Part shown: piece by piece, positions 1-10,743 of the stretch
Layout of the letters: each line of letters starts with the position of its first letter
Position numbering within the stretch: the stretch's first letter is position 1
From: Syngnathus acus
Lineage: Eukaryota; Chordata; Actinopteri; Syngnathiformes; Syngnathidae
Reading direction: 5' to 3'
Assembly: GCF_901709675.1 (NCBI RefSeq)
Contig: NC_051107.1
Coordinates: 398,001 to 462,000 of the forward strand
DNA: 64,000 nucleotides
Program-made: the position numbers and the translations under genes
The notes under the pieces: model-generated
Told to the model about the DNA's origin: nothing
The model's database searches: none
What the model saw: the letters and a program-made list of their open reading frames with translations, nothing else

Positions 1-282
1 GTCACACACACACCTGGGTGTGGTGAAATTTGTCCTCTGCATTTAACCCATCCCCGTGTGATTTTAATCCATCCCCTGGGGGAGAGGGGAGCAGTGAGCA
101 GCAGCGGTGCCGCGCTCGGGAATCAGTTGGTGATCTAACCCCCCAATTCCAACCCTTAATGCTGAGTGCCAAGCAGGGAGGCAATGGGTCCCATTTTTAT
201 AGTCTTTGGTATGACCCGGCCGGGGTTTGAACCCACAACCTTCCAGTCTCAGGGCGGACACTCTACCACTAGGCCACTGAGC
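1..282 (-). repeat. tRNA-derived SINE, cut by the window edge
   Basis: Read on the minus strand, this opens with a tRNA-like head: an A-box-like TGGCCTAGTGG and a B-box GGTTCAAACCC. A conserved body follows, ending in the stretch complementary to the first bases of the window. The same sequence recurs at 50735-51031 (minus) and 51643-51928 (plus), with a partial copy at 4968-5035, so it is a dispersed family. A and B boxes are the internal RNA polymerase III promoter of tRNA-derived SINEs. Confidence 0.8.
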
Positions 283-474
283 AACGTTCTTACTCACCAC
301 TTACCATGCATTTGTATGTTTGTTCTTTTGACACTCCATGTATAGAGGCTTTGCAGCTGACGTCATCAAGCTACCCACATTAGCTTGGCGGCCATCTTGG
401 CGGTCAACTTTTCAGTGCCGGTCAACGACTCACACACGCTTTCTTGTTATATCTGCTGCTATTTGAGCTTAAAA

Positions 475-653
475 ATGCCGGATACCTGCTGTGCTGTTGG
501 ATGTAGCAATAGACGAGGCGATAAACCAAATCTTAGCTTCTATAGATTTCCGGCGAACATGAAAAAACGTGATAAATGGATCGCGGATATTCGTCGTGAA
601 CGATGGAAACCTACGATTTACACAAGGATATGCAATGAGGACTTCATGTCAGG
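475..653 (+). pseudogene. THAP zinc-finger exon (N-terminus of a transposon protein)
   Basis: The exon starts at ATG and encodes MPDTCCAVGCSNRRGDK, then FYRFP, then a tryptophan (KWIADIRR) and ICNEDF. This is the C-x4-C ... P ... W ... C layout of the THAP (C2CH) DNA-binding domain; the final histidine of the canonical C-x2-H is not seen, the local sequence reading CNEDF. Open reading runs about 59 codons to a good 5' splice donor (TCAG followed by GTATGT), so this is probably a first coding exon whose partner exons were lost. The start was chosen because the THAP domain begins within four residues of this methionine, as is usual for the family. Confidence 0.6.
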
Positions 654-1219
654 TATGTAAACAAACTATTCACCCCTGATTTGTTTCACAAAATGTGAAA
701 TAATACAATATGGGATGATACAAATATGATTGTTGAAAATGCTGGGTGCATTTTTAGAAAGGCAGCAAGAGCAGCAAGGCAGGGAATGGGATGATTTCTT
801 CAGTTCACCCCCCCGTTTTTATTTTGTGTTTATTTTTTCATGATGCTTCATCTGATTGGCTTGAAAACGTTATCAATGTAAATATTGAACTTCATATTGG
901 AATTGAACAATTAATTCTCGAGTGAATGCATTAGGAAATTTCCCAAAAAATTATTATGAACCTTGTGAAACAATTTTTTTTTAATGTACCATTTTTTAAC
1001 AAGAGGGTTTTTGTTGCTTCATTTGGCACAAGGTAAAATCTACATTGGTAAAGTTTTCAAGCCATTGGCACAAGGTTAAAATTTTTATTGGTTAAGTTTT
1101 CAAGCCAATCAGATGTGGCATCATGCAAAAATAAACAAAAAATAAAAATGGTAGCAACTTGAACAGACAGGTACAGTATCTGAATGATTTCACTCTATTC
1201 AGTTTTTTAATATGTCAAG

Positions 1220-1438
1220 TTATGAAATGCCATTACAAAACAAATCGACGAGGTAATTATAAATATCTGGATATGAGAGTTCAGGCAGGTCGGCTGTTGC
1301 AAAATGCTCGGGCGATTTTAGCATGCTTCTCGGTAAAAGGTACGGATCCGTTGTGCCAACAAGGTTCAACTTCTCTCTGTAACGTTTCTTGGATTCTTCA
1401 TCCAAATGCCCAACTTCGTTGGATAGCAAATCAGCCAT
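1220..1438 (-). pseudogene. Inward-facing exon fragment in the P-like element
   Basis: A 72-codon open stretch on the minus strand begins at the right end of the element and points toward the THAP exon. It contains a DEESKKRY segment and a YPDIYNYLV segment. I have a vague association of this pattern with large transposon-linked proteins in fish that carry SWIM or YqaJ domains, but cannot establish it from this fragment. It may be the first exon of a second gene in the parent transposon. Confidence 0.3.
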
Positions 1439-1580
1439 AATTCGGATGAAATCGGTGAAAATGTAGCGCAGAAATCAAACAATCTATACAAACACGTAGG
1501 AACGAGCTGACGAGTTGACCGCCAAGATGGCGGCATAACACAAAATCACGTGATAAAACCACGTGACTGCAAAGCCTCTA

Positions 1581-2781
1581 TTTGCTAACTTTGTCACATT
1601 CTTAGTTTAATCATGGTTCCAACCAAATATTTTCATTGTTAGTCAAAATATTTTCCTTCTGTCCAGAACATTCAATAGTAATCCAAGGCTGGCGTCTAGC
1701 ATTAGGCAAAATACGACGTCACATCAAGCATTAATCAAAACATGAGATATAATCAAGTACAAAACATTCTTAGACACCTTGGGCCGTGTCCGTGAATTTG
1801 AATAACATCAGGCATGCATTAAACAGTTCCTTAAGGGTCGTTATGCTATTCAGGCAATATACGTATCAACAAACATTTGTTATTTCTAAGTGCACAAAAA
1901 TATATATCAGATCATGAAGTTATAAAAACCTATGTCATCACCATGTATAAAAATGTCTAGTTATGTCTTCTTTATTGGTTTGGTGTGCAGGTATAATTAT
2001 ATGCTTAAAATGTTTCTTTTATTGATTTAATATGTGAATATACTTGTCTGCTTATGTACTTTATTCAATGAGGTTTGAGCATATCTGTTTTTGTAGCTAG
2101 GCAGGACTTTTTGTATTTCGACCCCATTCCTTCAATATGTCGATAACTACGACTGACAAAACAAGCCGTTTGAAAATTGGTTGTGTTGAGCAGTCTACAG
2201 TAATTTTATATTTCATGCTCGTTATGAGTGATTGAACAAGTCTGTCTCAAAATGGCCGCCCTGTGGCTGTGTCACTTCAGATTGGCCCACAGTGCGCATA
2301 AGCAATCTTGTCTTTATTTGTCTTTATTTATCACTGGTGCAGGGCGTCCTCAGTTTACAACATCTTCGAGTTATGCTGTTTCGTGTTTACGACACACGTC
2401 TCATATTATTTTTTATATTATTTTTTCATATTTCATCTCATATATTTACGCCTCATACATTTTAAGCGTTTTTGCGTCGTAAGCGTCGTAAAGGCGTCCT
2501 AAAATTCGCTAGGAAATTAATTTGTGCGTGCAGCGGAAGAATACACCGGGAGAGAGACTGTAGTCTGGCGTTATCCACTCACATGGTATACGTACGCCAT
2601 TTTGGACTGTTGCGTCGTCGCTCTCTTGCAACGCCCCTTCCAGTGTGCAAGCCAACCACAGGAATAAAGGTAAGGAATTGTTTTCATCTTTTTTTTATTA
2701 CTCTACTGTTTCATTTTATAACTGTTCCGACTTACACCGAAATTCAGTTTACATGCGTAGGAACGGATCGATGTCGTACAC
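1581..2781. repeat. Uncharacterised repeat, inverted copy at 57.7-58.2 kb
   Basis: No gene is visible. About 1610-2140 recurs in inverted orientation at roughly 57690-58205 (for example the GACCCCATTCCTTCA segment near 2120 and its complement near 57693), so it is dispersed repeat sequence, perhaps part of an LTR. The stretch 2470-2680 holds GCGTCGTAAGCGTCGTAAAGG and an AATAAAGGTAAGG that looks like an exon end with a splice donor, but no coding region follows. Confidence 0.4.
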
Positions 2782-3775
2782 CAGGGGTGTCCAAACTTTT
2801 TGCAAGGAGGGCCAGATTCGATCAAGTGAAGGGGCCCGGGGGGCCAATAGTTTTTTCGGACATTTTTTAACTACAAAAATTTCATGCAAATACACACTGT
2901 TATAAAACAAATTTCACAATTGTCTTTATTTTTCAAATGACAAAACAACCAAATATAAGCCACTCAGGCAGATGTGAACAACTAAAAACACAAATTCTGC
3001 CTTTCATTCGTATCTGAAGAGTCAGATAACATTGAACAAACTGTATGAAATACCTTAAATTTACATGAGTTTAAAATTATTTTTGCCTCATGAACATTTT
3101 AAACAGGAGTTATAAGTAATGCAAAGTTGTATGTTATTATTAAAACCTAGAACAAGTGAATTTTGCTCTTGTCATTTACAATATCTTTCAGAAAGTAATA
3201 GTTTGTGTCGCGTCTACAGGTTCATAACATCAACAGTATTAACATGGCCACTTCATGGCTTGCTTTAGTAATATTTACTTTTGATTCAGCCCCGCGTGAA
3301 GAATCGCTGTTGTGATGCCAGTTCAGCTTGGAGCTGCTTCACTTTGTCAACGCGGTCACTCCCTGTTAGCTTGTCGTATGTGTTAGCATGTTTAGTCTGA
3401 TAGTGTCTCTTTAGGTTGAAATCCTTAAACAAGACAACCGTCTCTTTACTAATTAGACAAACACAATTGCCTTGATCTTCAGTGAAGAAGTATTGTAATT
3501 CACATTTCTCTTGAAAGCGACGGCCCTCAACATCAACTTTCCTCGTTTTCTTTGCAGTCGCCATGGCAGAAATGAGCGGAGAGGGGTGGTGCTACCACCT
3601 TTTGGTGATAGGAGGAATTACAGTTTCAAGTTTCATGAATTTTTTTATTCAGTTTGACAGTGCAGGCGGGCCATAAATAATATGGCCTGCCTGCATAGTA
3701 TAAGACCGAAGCTGCGGGCCGTATGGAATCTGACCGGGGGCCGGATTTGGCCCGCGGGCCGACTTTGGACATCTG
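2782..3775 (-). mobile_element. hAT non-autonomous element, GTF2IRD2-like
   Basis: It begins CAGGGGTGTCCAAAC and ends GACTTTGGACATCTG, imperfect inverted repeats. The flanks TCGTACAC and TCATATAC agree at 6 of 8 positions, compatible with an aged 8-bp hAT target duplication. Other members of the family lie at 8657-9518, 57270-57690 and 63140-63495. It carries the N-terminal part of a transposase on minus (3286-3564). Confidence 0.75.
3286..3564 (-). pseudogene. hAT transposase N-terminal fragment
   Basis: About 92 codons beginning MATAKKTRKVDVEGRRF, followed by YFFTE, CVCLISKE, NLKRHYQTKHA and QRFFTR. This is the BED-like zinc-finger start of GTF2IRD2/ZBED-type hAT transposases, with the C-x2-C and H-x4-H ligands present. 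The catalytic RNase-H-like core is missing, so it is a deletion derivative and not a gene. Similar starts appear at 63027-63299 (minus). Confidence 0.7.
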
Positions 3776-3819
3776 TCATATACCGAGGACCCCCTGTACT
3801 TCATGAGTACAGGCTAACC

Positions 3820-4852
3820 CAGGTGTGGGCAAACTTTTTGACTTGGGTTCTAAATTTTGACCGGGGGGCCGAACCAGGAGCAGATGGATGTAGTATTTGT
3901 GTGAAGTAATAGAAATGACATGTAAAGGTCATTGCATAAAAGGTTGTTACTTTTAGTAGGTAGTAAAGCATGGATATTCAAAAAAGGCTTTTTGAAAACA
4001 AATGCATTTATTAACAGCATTAAAAAATATTTCACCAAAAAACTACTATCAGTGATTCTCATTAAATACGACACTGTTATTATGAATAATAGTTTCCATC
4101 ACTTCAGCGCCTGCAGGTCAGATTTATGAAATATGTTTATCTAATGAGGCGAAATCACATCAAACGGCAAACATTCTGACCAAATACATCATCTTGAAGA
4201 ATCAGTGAAAGAATACATCTAAATAAAGTAATAAAGAAATCAATAGTATTGTTGGTCTCCCTTTTTTGCTAGTGCATCATGGTCTGGAGTGAAAGTTTTT
4301 GTGGTAATACTTAGGATAGAGCCGAGGTGTCTGTCCGTTAACCTAGATCTGTGACGGGCTTTGTTGACGTTCATGTGGCTGAGCGTCTGCTCACACACGT
4401 AGGTCGAGCCAAATGGTCCACTCTTTTTTTTTTAAACACTCGGCACTCAGTGTCCACCTTTCTTTTCCTCGGGCCACTCATTTTAATGGAAGGATTCCAG
4501 GGGAAGGTTTGTGGGTGGCATTAGCGTAAAACTTTCTCTGAAAGCTCAGCGCGCGAATTACGAGAATGCTGACGTCACAGCCCACACTCGAAATTTGGCA
4601 CCGATGGAAATAGAGCGCGGAGTGCGCCGGGTCCGTACTAATTAGTACGTACACGCACTTGTGGTTGTGCACCGAGCTTTCTGACACGGCTTCCGGGAGT
4701 AAATGCGCTTGCCCATCTATTGGGGAAACATAGTAATTGCAGGGAAAATGACCCAAGAATTTTTTTTAATACAATTTATTCAGGTTTGGCGGGCCGGATT
4801 AAACGGCCCCGTGGGCCGAATGTGGCCCGCGGGCCGTAGTTTGCCCACGCTG
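3820..4852 (-). mobile_element. hAT non-autonomous element, 'GTGGGCAAAC' family
   Basis: The termini are CAGGTGTGGGCAAAC and GTTTGCCCACGCTG, flanked by the near-perfect 8-bp duplication GGCTAACC / GGCTAAAC. Other members are at 15190-17591, 22882-23058, 29690-30229, 44776-46258 and 58786-62455. The interior keeps two ends of a transposase on minus: an MSGPKKRKVDTEC-type start (best seen at 45677-45880) and a RLTDGHLGSILRI-type C-terminus near 4300-4370. Confidence 0.8.
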
Positions 4853-4967
4853 GGCTAAACACAGGTAGCAACTTACCTGCGCTTCATAAATTGCTTTTGT
4901 TTCATCACTAGATGTCACTCTTGTACTATTTTTTTCATTTCCTGACCTTTAAAAAAGTTAAAAAGTT

Positions 4968-5035
4968 AAAGTCCCAATGATCGTCACACACACATCTGGG
5001 TGTGGTGAAATTTGTCCGCTGCATTTAACCCATCC
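4968..5035 (-). repeat. SINE tail fragment
   Basis: It matches the distal part of the tRNA-derived SINE of positions 1-282 and is interrupted by the hAT element that starts at 5036, so the tRNA-like head is missing. Confidence 0.65.
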
Positions 5036-8000
5036 CAGTGGCGTAGCCAAGCCGGGACTCCCTGCGCCCCGGTTGAAAAAAATCGAGCTTTTTCGATTCT
5101 TCATTTTCATGCCGTTTTTTTCTTTCGGTCTTGCGCGAATGTGCTTGCGCTATTCTATGTGCGCGATGTTATCCATTCACCGTTTGCCTCCCGGACCCGG
5201 ATGTTGTTTTAGCGATCAGCGAACGGCGTGGGTGATGTTCGATTTTTTTTCTCCTACATGAAGATGAATAAAAAGCGAATTACCGATTTCTTTGGTGTAC
5301 CTAAAGCAAAAACATTCTCAGGAAGAGGATGATGCTTCTCGCGCTAGCTGTAGCATTGGTAGAGTTCCTGAAAGTCGACTCGGGAGCGACTCAGAGTCAG
5401 AGTCGAGCAGTGCCAGTGTCACAATCACTATCGAGAATGGTTCTGCATGCACGAGTGGCAGTGCAACGCCAACTGGTACAACTAGTGCTACTGCTGCTGA
5501 TGAGACCGCTGGTTCTCCTGCTGCTCTTGATGGTGATCCTGCTCCTGATCGGCATGCAACTCTTACTCAGCAAAAAATGGGTAGGTTATATACCTAGCCT
5601 AATTATTCAAATTATTATTAGCCTATATCAAATTATATTAGGCCTAATTTAGGCCTAATATTAATAAGTTATTTGGGGCCTACTGGTTTAATAGATAAGT
5701 AATAAATTATTACTTCTACCTGTACCAGTACTATCATTCTGACTGCCAATGTATGTGCTTTTTGACTGGTTATAGATGAGATTTTGTTTTTATCATTTTT
5801 ATTTTTTGCATATTCATTTTCATATCCAGCTTTAAATTTTTTAAAAGTAACTCCACATTCATATTTTATTTCATAGATATGATTAGAAATAACTACATCA
5901 GAAACTAATCTGGTTATTTGTTTTCTTTTGCCAGTAGCTGCGCCATCAGATATTTCATCTGCTCCAGAGAATGGACCAGCACAGCCAAAACTGCAGAAGT
6001 TCCCAAGGACACTCTTCTCCAAAGAAGGAGCAAACAGAAAGGACTACAGAGCCTTCAATCCTGCGTGGTACAAGTGTTATCCCTGGATAGAATACTCTGT
6101 GGAGGCCAACAAAATGTACTGTTTTCACTGCCGGCACTGGACAAGCACAATCGCCAGGAGATTGAGGAAAACAGAAGATATGTGACTTACATTGTAAACA
6201 CAATTGTGTTTCTTGGACGCCAAGGACTCGCTTTGAGAGGGTCTGACGAAAGCTCAGGTTCTTTTCATAGGGGGAATTTTCTAGAGTTGGTCGATTACAC
6301 TTCCAAGCTCAGTCCAGAGTTTGCTTCGCTCAAGAAGAAAATGAGACGCAATGCCACCTACCTCTCACCTGAGATCCAGAATGAGCTCATCACACTGATA
6401 GGCAATCATCTCCTGGATGAAATCTCTGATGAACTAAGCAAAGTTAAATACTTCTGTCTGTCAGCAGATGAGACTAAAGACACATCGCACCAGGAGCAGC
6501 TTTGTGTCACACTACGCTACCTAAAGGATGGCAATGTGGTTGAACGGTTTGTGGGATTTCATCCTTTGGAGCAGCTGAATGCAAGATTCATGGCTGAGAA
6601 GATAACCAAAGTGGTCAGCAAAGTCGTTCCTATGGACAAATGCGTTGCCCAGGTCTATGATGGTGCTGCAGTGATGAAGGGACAAAAGAATGGAGTAAAT
6701 GCCATCATCAGCCAGGACTATCCGAAGGCATTGTACTTGCACTGCCAGAGCCATGTGCTGAATTTGTGCTTGGTGGGCACGGTGTCTTCTGTTCAAGAAG
6801 CAGAAGGTTTCTTTTGTGTTTTGAAAACCTTATATGCATTTGTTACTTCATCTGCTGTCCATCCCAAGTTTGTTTCTGTGCAGGAGCAGATGAAATCTCC
6901 AAAAGAACAGGTGAAGCACCTTAAGTCATGGCCTGACACAAGGTGGTTTTGCAGAATTTCTGCAATTCGTGCTGTGCATGGCACTTATGCCTTCATTCTG
7001 GAGACATAGAATTGGTTTGCTGATGAAGAGGTGAATGCTGAGCGTCGTTTGAAGGCAACTGCCCTCAAGCACCAGGTTGCTCATTTTGAATTTTTGTTGA
7101 TGCTTCATGTAATGCTCAAACTCTTTTCCATTACTGAATCTTTGACATTGTGTTTGCAAGCCAAGTCTCTGCATGCAAAGGCAAGCATTGATCTCATTGA
7201 ATCAACTATTGCAGCATTGGAGTTGTTATCTCAAGATGACTGGTTTGATGAAATTTTTGAGCAGTGTCTGACTCTAGCTGGAAAATATGAGTTCCCTGTC
7301 ACTCTGAGGTCAGGAGAGAGAAGGAAGGCCAAGTTACCTGAGAAGTTGTCTGACTCTGTTGTCACCCACAAGGTGCCTGATAGGAGAACTGATGCCATGT
7401 CTGCTCCTGATGCTAAAGTTCTTGCTAAGCGTGTTTGCTCAGATGTTGTGAGCATGATGGTGGGAGAAATGAAGTCCCGCTTCAGCAACAAAACCTTGCA
7501 ATTCCTGAGGGGATTTGGAGCTCTAGAGCCCATGATCATGGGGGAAGGAGTGCTCATTGAGAATGATCAGTTTCTGAATTCAGATGATCTCTTGGCCATA
7601 ACTGAATTCTATGGGCTTTGTTCCCAGAGTGATTTCCTGGCTGAGGCAAGAGTTGCACGCAGTCATCATGAAAAGATGGCATGAAGCTTCCAAGACTGAA
7701 TTTTCAATTGACAGTGTGATGTCTATTAGCACTGATCTTGGCGAGATTTTTCCTTACATTCTTTCACTTTATGAACTTGCTTTGACAATTGGGTGCAGCA
7801 GTGCCTCTTGCGAGAGGTCTTTCTCTGCTATGAAGCGAGTAAAGAGCTACTTGAGGTCTTCAATGACTGAAGAGAGGCTGCATGCTCTATCTGTCATCAA
7901 CATTGAGAATCAGCTGCCTATTGATGCTAATGCTATTGTTTTGAAATTCGCAGCCAATGATGGAAACAGGCGACTCCTGTTGTATTAAGTTTTACAGTTA

Positions 8001-8600
8001 AATATGATACAGTTGCTTTCTTCTACAGTTCCATTCAGTTTTTTATTTCGTGGTATTCTTGTAACTTTTTCTTATAGCAAGTTCTATTCTGTTCAGGTGT
8101 TTTTCATGTTTTCTGTTCCTTTACAAAAAGTTATTGGTATAGCTTGATTTTTATTAGCATGACTTGACTGAATTCAGAAACTGATCATTCTAATCAGCAC
8201 TCCTTCCCTCATAGTAGTGACTGTGTTTTCTTAGCATGTATATTACTAAATCAACCCAAGGTGGACTATATTTTTGGCTCATATATTTTTCATATTCATT
8301 ATAGCAGTGTATTTGTTATTCATTGTAGTTATTGAAGTAAAATACTGAATCTCAGTTATGAATCTCTCTTATGTTGCCAGGACTTCATTATGCTATACCA
8401 CTCCAATATGAATGGATGTTGTAACTGCTGATCTATGTTCAATAAACAAGGTTGTACTTCTAAGAAATTCCAAGTTATTACTGATTACTGAGTTGATTTA
8501 TTACCCTGGAACTATATGTTAAAAATATAAGTTTTTTTTACATTGAAACATCTGGTTGTGGGGGTACGTGGAGGTACTCCAGGGGGTAGGTGAGATTTAA
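5036..8600 (+). mobile_element. Decayed autonomous-type hAT (DUF4371 transposase)
   Basis: The left end CAGTGGCGTAGCCAAG matches the terminus of the complete short relative at 16248-16549, which has a proven 8-bp target duplication. The two share more than 200 bp of left-end sequence, including the segment with GCGCGATGTTATCCATTCA. A transposase pseudogene follows. I could not find the right terminus (CTTGGCTACGCC...), so the end coordinate is approximate. Confidence 0.65.
5258..7988 (+). pseudogene. hAT transposase pseudogene (TTF zinc finger, DUF4371, dimerisation domain)
   Basis: A start at 5258 reads KRITDFFG, the usual opening of ZMYM/TTF-type hAT transposases. The open stretch breaks near 5330. 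A second exon follows an acceptor (TTTTGCCAG at about 5935) and encodes the TTF-type finger (KCYPWIEYS, CFHCRHW). The DUF4371 region runs from about 6190 (FLGRQGLALRG, CLSADETKD, QVYDGAAVMKG, LYLHCQSHVLNL). The C-terminal hAT dimerisation segment (CSSASCERSFSAMKRVKSYLR) lies near 7795-7860. Decay is clear: a frame change around 6100-6190, an in-frame TAG at 7007-7009, and another frame change near 7670. This is a dead transposon gene, not a host gene. Confidence 0.85.
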
Positions 8601-8656
8601 AAAATATATATACCGGTATTAAAAAAAAAAAAAAGAGCAAGCCTGATTGTCTAGAG
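7989..8656. other. Non-coding remainder of the hAT, AT-rich
   Basis: No coding sequence is visible. The stretch is AT-rich and ends in a poly-A run (8620-8634). The GGGGGTACGTGGAGG segment at 8560-8580 resembles the end of the second hAT at about 15050 (AGGGGGTACATGGCTG), so two hAT remnants may be fused here. Confidence 0.35.
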
Positions 8657-9518
8657 CAGGGGTGTCCAAACTACGGCCCGCGGGCCAACTGCGGCCCGCG
8701 GACCAGTTTTTATTGGCCCGCAGCAAAGAAGAAGTACTGGGCAGGCTAACGAGTTAGCGGAAACATGCTAATTCGCGATCGTGCTAACACGCGCAAACGG
8801 ACCTCTAAAGGAAATTAAACGAACATTTGGAGCAATACTACATTGTCCTAAGGGTTAGTTTGTAAAGAGACGGTTGCCTTGTTTAAGGATTTCAACTTAA
8901 AGAGACACTATCAGACTAAACATGCGAAAACAAACGACCAGCTAACAGGGAGTGAAGCAGCTCCAAGCTGAACTGGCATCACAACAGCGATTCTTCACAC
9001 GGGACTGTGAGTCAAAACTAAATATTACTAAAGCAAGCTACGAAGTGGCCATGTTAAGACTGTTGTTATGGACCTGTAGACCTGACACAAACTATTATTT
9101 TCTGAAAGATAATGTAAATGACAAGAGCAAAATTCACTAGTTTTAAGTTTTAATAATAACAGACAACTTTGCATTACTTATAACTCCCGTTTAAAATGTT
9201 CATGAGGCAAAAGTAATTTTAAACTCATGTAAATTTAAGGTATTTCATACAGTTTGTTCAATGTTATCTGACTCTTCAGATATGAATGAAAGGCAGAATT
9301 TGTGTTTTTAGAGTTGTTCACATCTGCCTGAGTGACTCATATTTGGTTATTTTGTCATTTGAAAAATAAAGACAATTGTGACAATGAAATTTGTTTTATA
9401 ACAATGTGTATTTGCATGACATCTTTGTAGTTAAAAAATGTCCGAAAAAACTATTGGCCCCCGGGACCCTTCACTTTATCAAATCTGGCCCTCCTTGCAA
9501 AAAGTTTGGACACCCCTG
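8657..9518 (+). mobile_element. hAT non-autonomous element, GTF2IRD2-like family
   Basis: It starts CAGGGGTGTCCAAAC, ends GTTTGGACACCCCTG, and is flanked by the perfect 8-bp duplication GTCTAGAG (8649-8656 and 9519-9526). It carries a scrambled transposase fragment including KQLQAELASQQRFFTR at 8952-9005. It is the same family as 2782-3775 in the opposite orientation. Confidence 0.85.
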
Positions 9519-9640
9519 GTCTAGAGAATTAGTTATAAAAACTTTGATGAAATACAAATGTATGTTTTATATTCAGTATTCAATTTTAATCCTTAAAAAA
9601 CGGACTCTCCACAAAGCAATAGCAGTCACCTGCGGTTGCC

Positions 9641-10153
9641 TTGACGACGCACTGTAACAAGGAGATGTGGCTAAAGCGTAGCAGCGATGCTGCTGTTGAA
9701 AACACGGAGAAACAAGTAAAAAAGAAGGCAAAACCAGAGCTGACAAAGTACCGACAGTACATGGAAGACTATTGTTTGATGGGATTTACGTCCACAAGTT
9801 GTAACCCACCCAATGCGCTGTGCTCTTTTTGCGGGGAGAAATTAGCCAACGCTAGCATGAAGCCGGCACATCTCCAGCGGGATCTCACAACAAAACACGG
9901 ATGCCATGTTGGTAAGCCACCGGAGTTCTTCAGGAGGAAACCTTCTGACTTCAAGTCATCCCAAGACACAATGTGAAAAGCCTCCACTACATCAGCCAAA
10001 GCCGTGGAGGCTTCTTATGCGGTTTCCTTTCTCGTAGCTAAAGCCAAAAAACCGTTTACCATAGCTGAAGAGCTGCTGCTCCCCGCCGCTGTTGTATTGG
10101 CCGATGTAGAAACTGAATGTCCTCTCAGTTTAGATATTTTAAGTTGAAGCTTT
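9641..10153 (+). pseudogene. hAT transposase, N-terminal part (ZBED/SCAND3-like)
   Basis: The coding frame reads MWLKRSSD, then KYRQYMEDYCLMGFTS, CSFCGEKLANASMKPAHLQRDL and KHGCHVGKP: a BED-type zinc finger of the ZBED5/SCAND3-like hAT group. After a TGA at 9974-9976 the same frame continues KASTTSAKAVEASYAVS and ends near LSLDIL, where another mobile element interrupts it at 10154. The rest of the protein resumes at about 13145. It is a pseudogene with at least one stop and large insertions. Confidence 0.8.
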
Positions 10154-10743
10154 ACCGTAATTTTCCATGTATAATACGCCCCTATGTATAATACGCACCC
10201 TAAAAATGGCATGTCGATGCTGGAAAAAAGCCTGTACCCATGTATAATACGCACCCAAATTTTGACTCCTACTTAAGTCCGTAAACGTAAAATTATTTCA
10301 GAAAAAAGATCATCTTTGGGTTATTCTGCCGGTCAGTATCACTGTGCATGCGCTAGCAAACTCGATAGCGAAGAAATATGTGAGACTCTCAACGGGATCA
10401 CCAATATTTGAGTGATGTTCCATCTATTTATTATCTTTCTGTGTGTTCACAATTGTCATGGTGATCTTTCTGGTGATTTCTTAACTAGGCTGGATGTATT
10501 TTTTTTGTTGCCGTTGATTTCTCCGACTGCCCAGAAAGGCACCACCGCGATCAGTTAGGTTAAAATGAAAAGAGAGGAAAGTGACGTGCGGATGCGCGAT
10601 TGACAACAAACAAGAAGAAAGGTGATTTCAAGTTTTATTTCGAGGGAGATTTTCTTAAAAAAGAACCCATGTATAATGCGCACCCCAGATTTTAGGACAA
10701 TAAATTAGTTAAATTTTGCGCATTATACATGGGAAAAGACGGT
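10154..10743. mobile_element. MITE with ACCGT...ACGGT termini
   Basis: It begins ACCGTAATTTTCCATGTATA and ends with the near-complement (GCATTATACATGGGAAAAGACGGT, partly mismatched). Internal copies of CCATGTATAATACGCACCC recur near both ends. It splits the hAT transposase, so it is a later insertion. The target duplication is not resolved. Confidence 0.65.

Larger units (their letters stand above)
343..1580 (+). mobile_element. P-element-like DNA transposon with a THAP exon
   Basis: The ends are inverted copies of each other: TAGAGGCTTTGCAG at 343-356 and its reverse complement at 1567-1580. Inside are a THAP zinc-finger exon on plus (475-653) and an inward-facing open stretch on minus (1220-1438). 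THAP DNA-binding domains are typical of P-element/THAP9 transposases and their relatives. No catalytic domain is present, so this looks like an internally deleted, non-autonomous copy. I could not find a clear target-site duplication (flanks TCCATGTA and TTTGCTAA do not match), so the superfamily assignment rests on the THAP domain and the terminal inverted repeats. Confidence 0.6.

Noticed and set aside
1-282. Functional tRNA genes at the SINE heads
   Set aside because: The A and B boxes are present, but the cloverleaf is degenerate and the same sequence recurs with a non-tRNA body, so these are SINEs.
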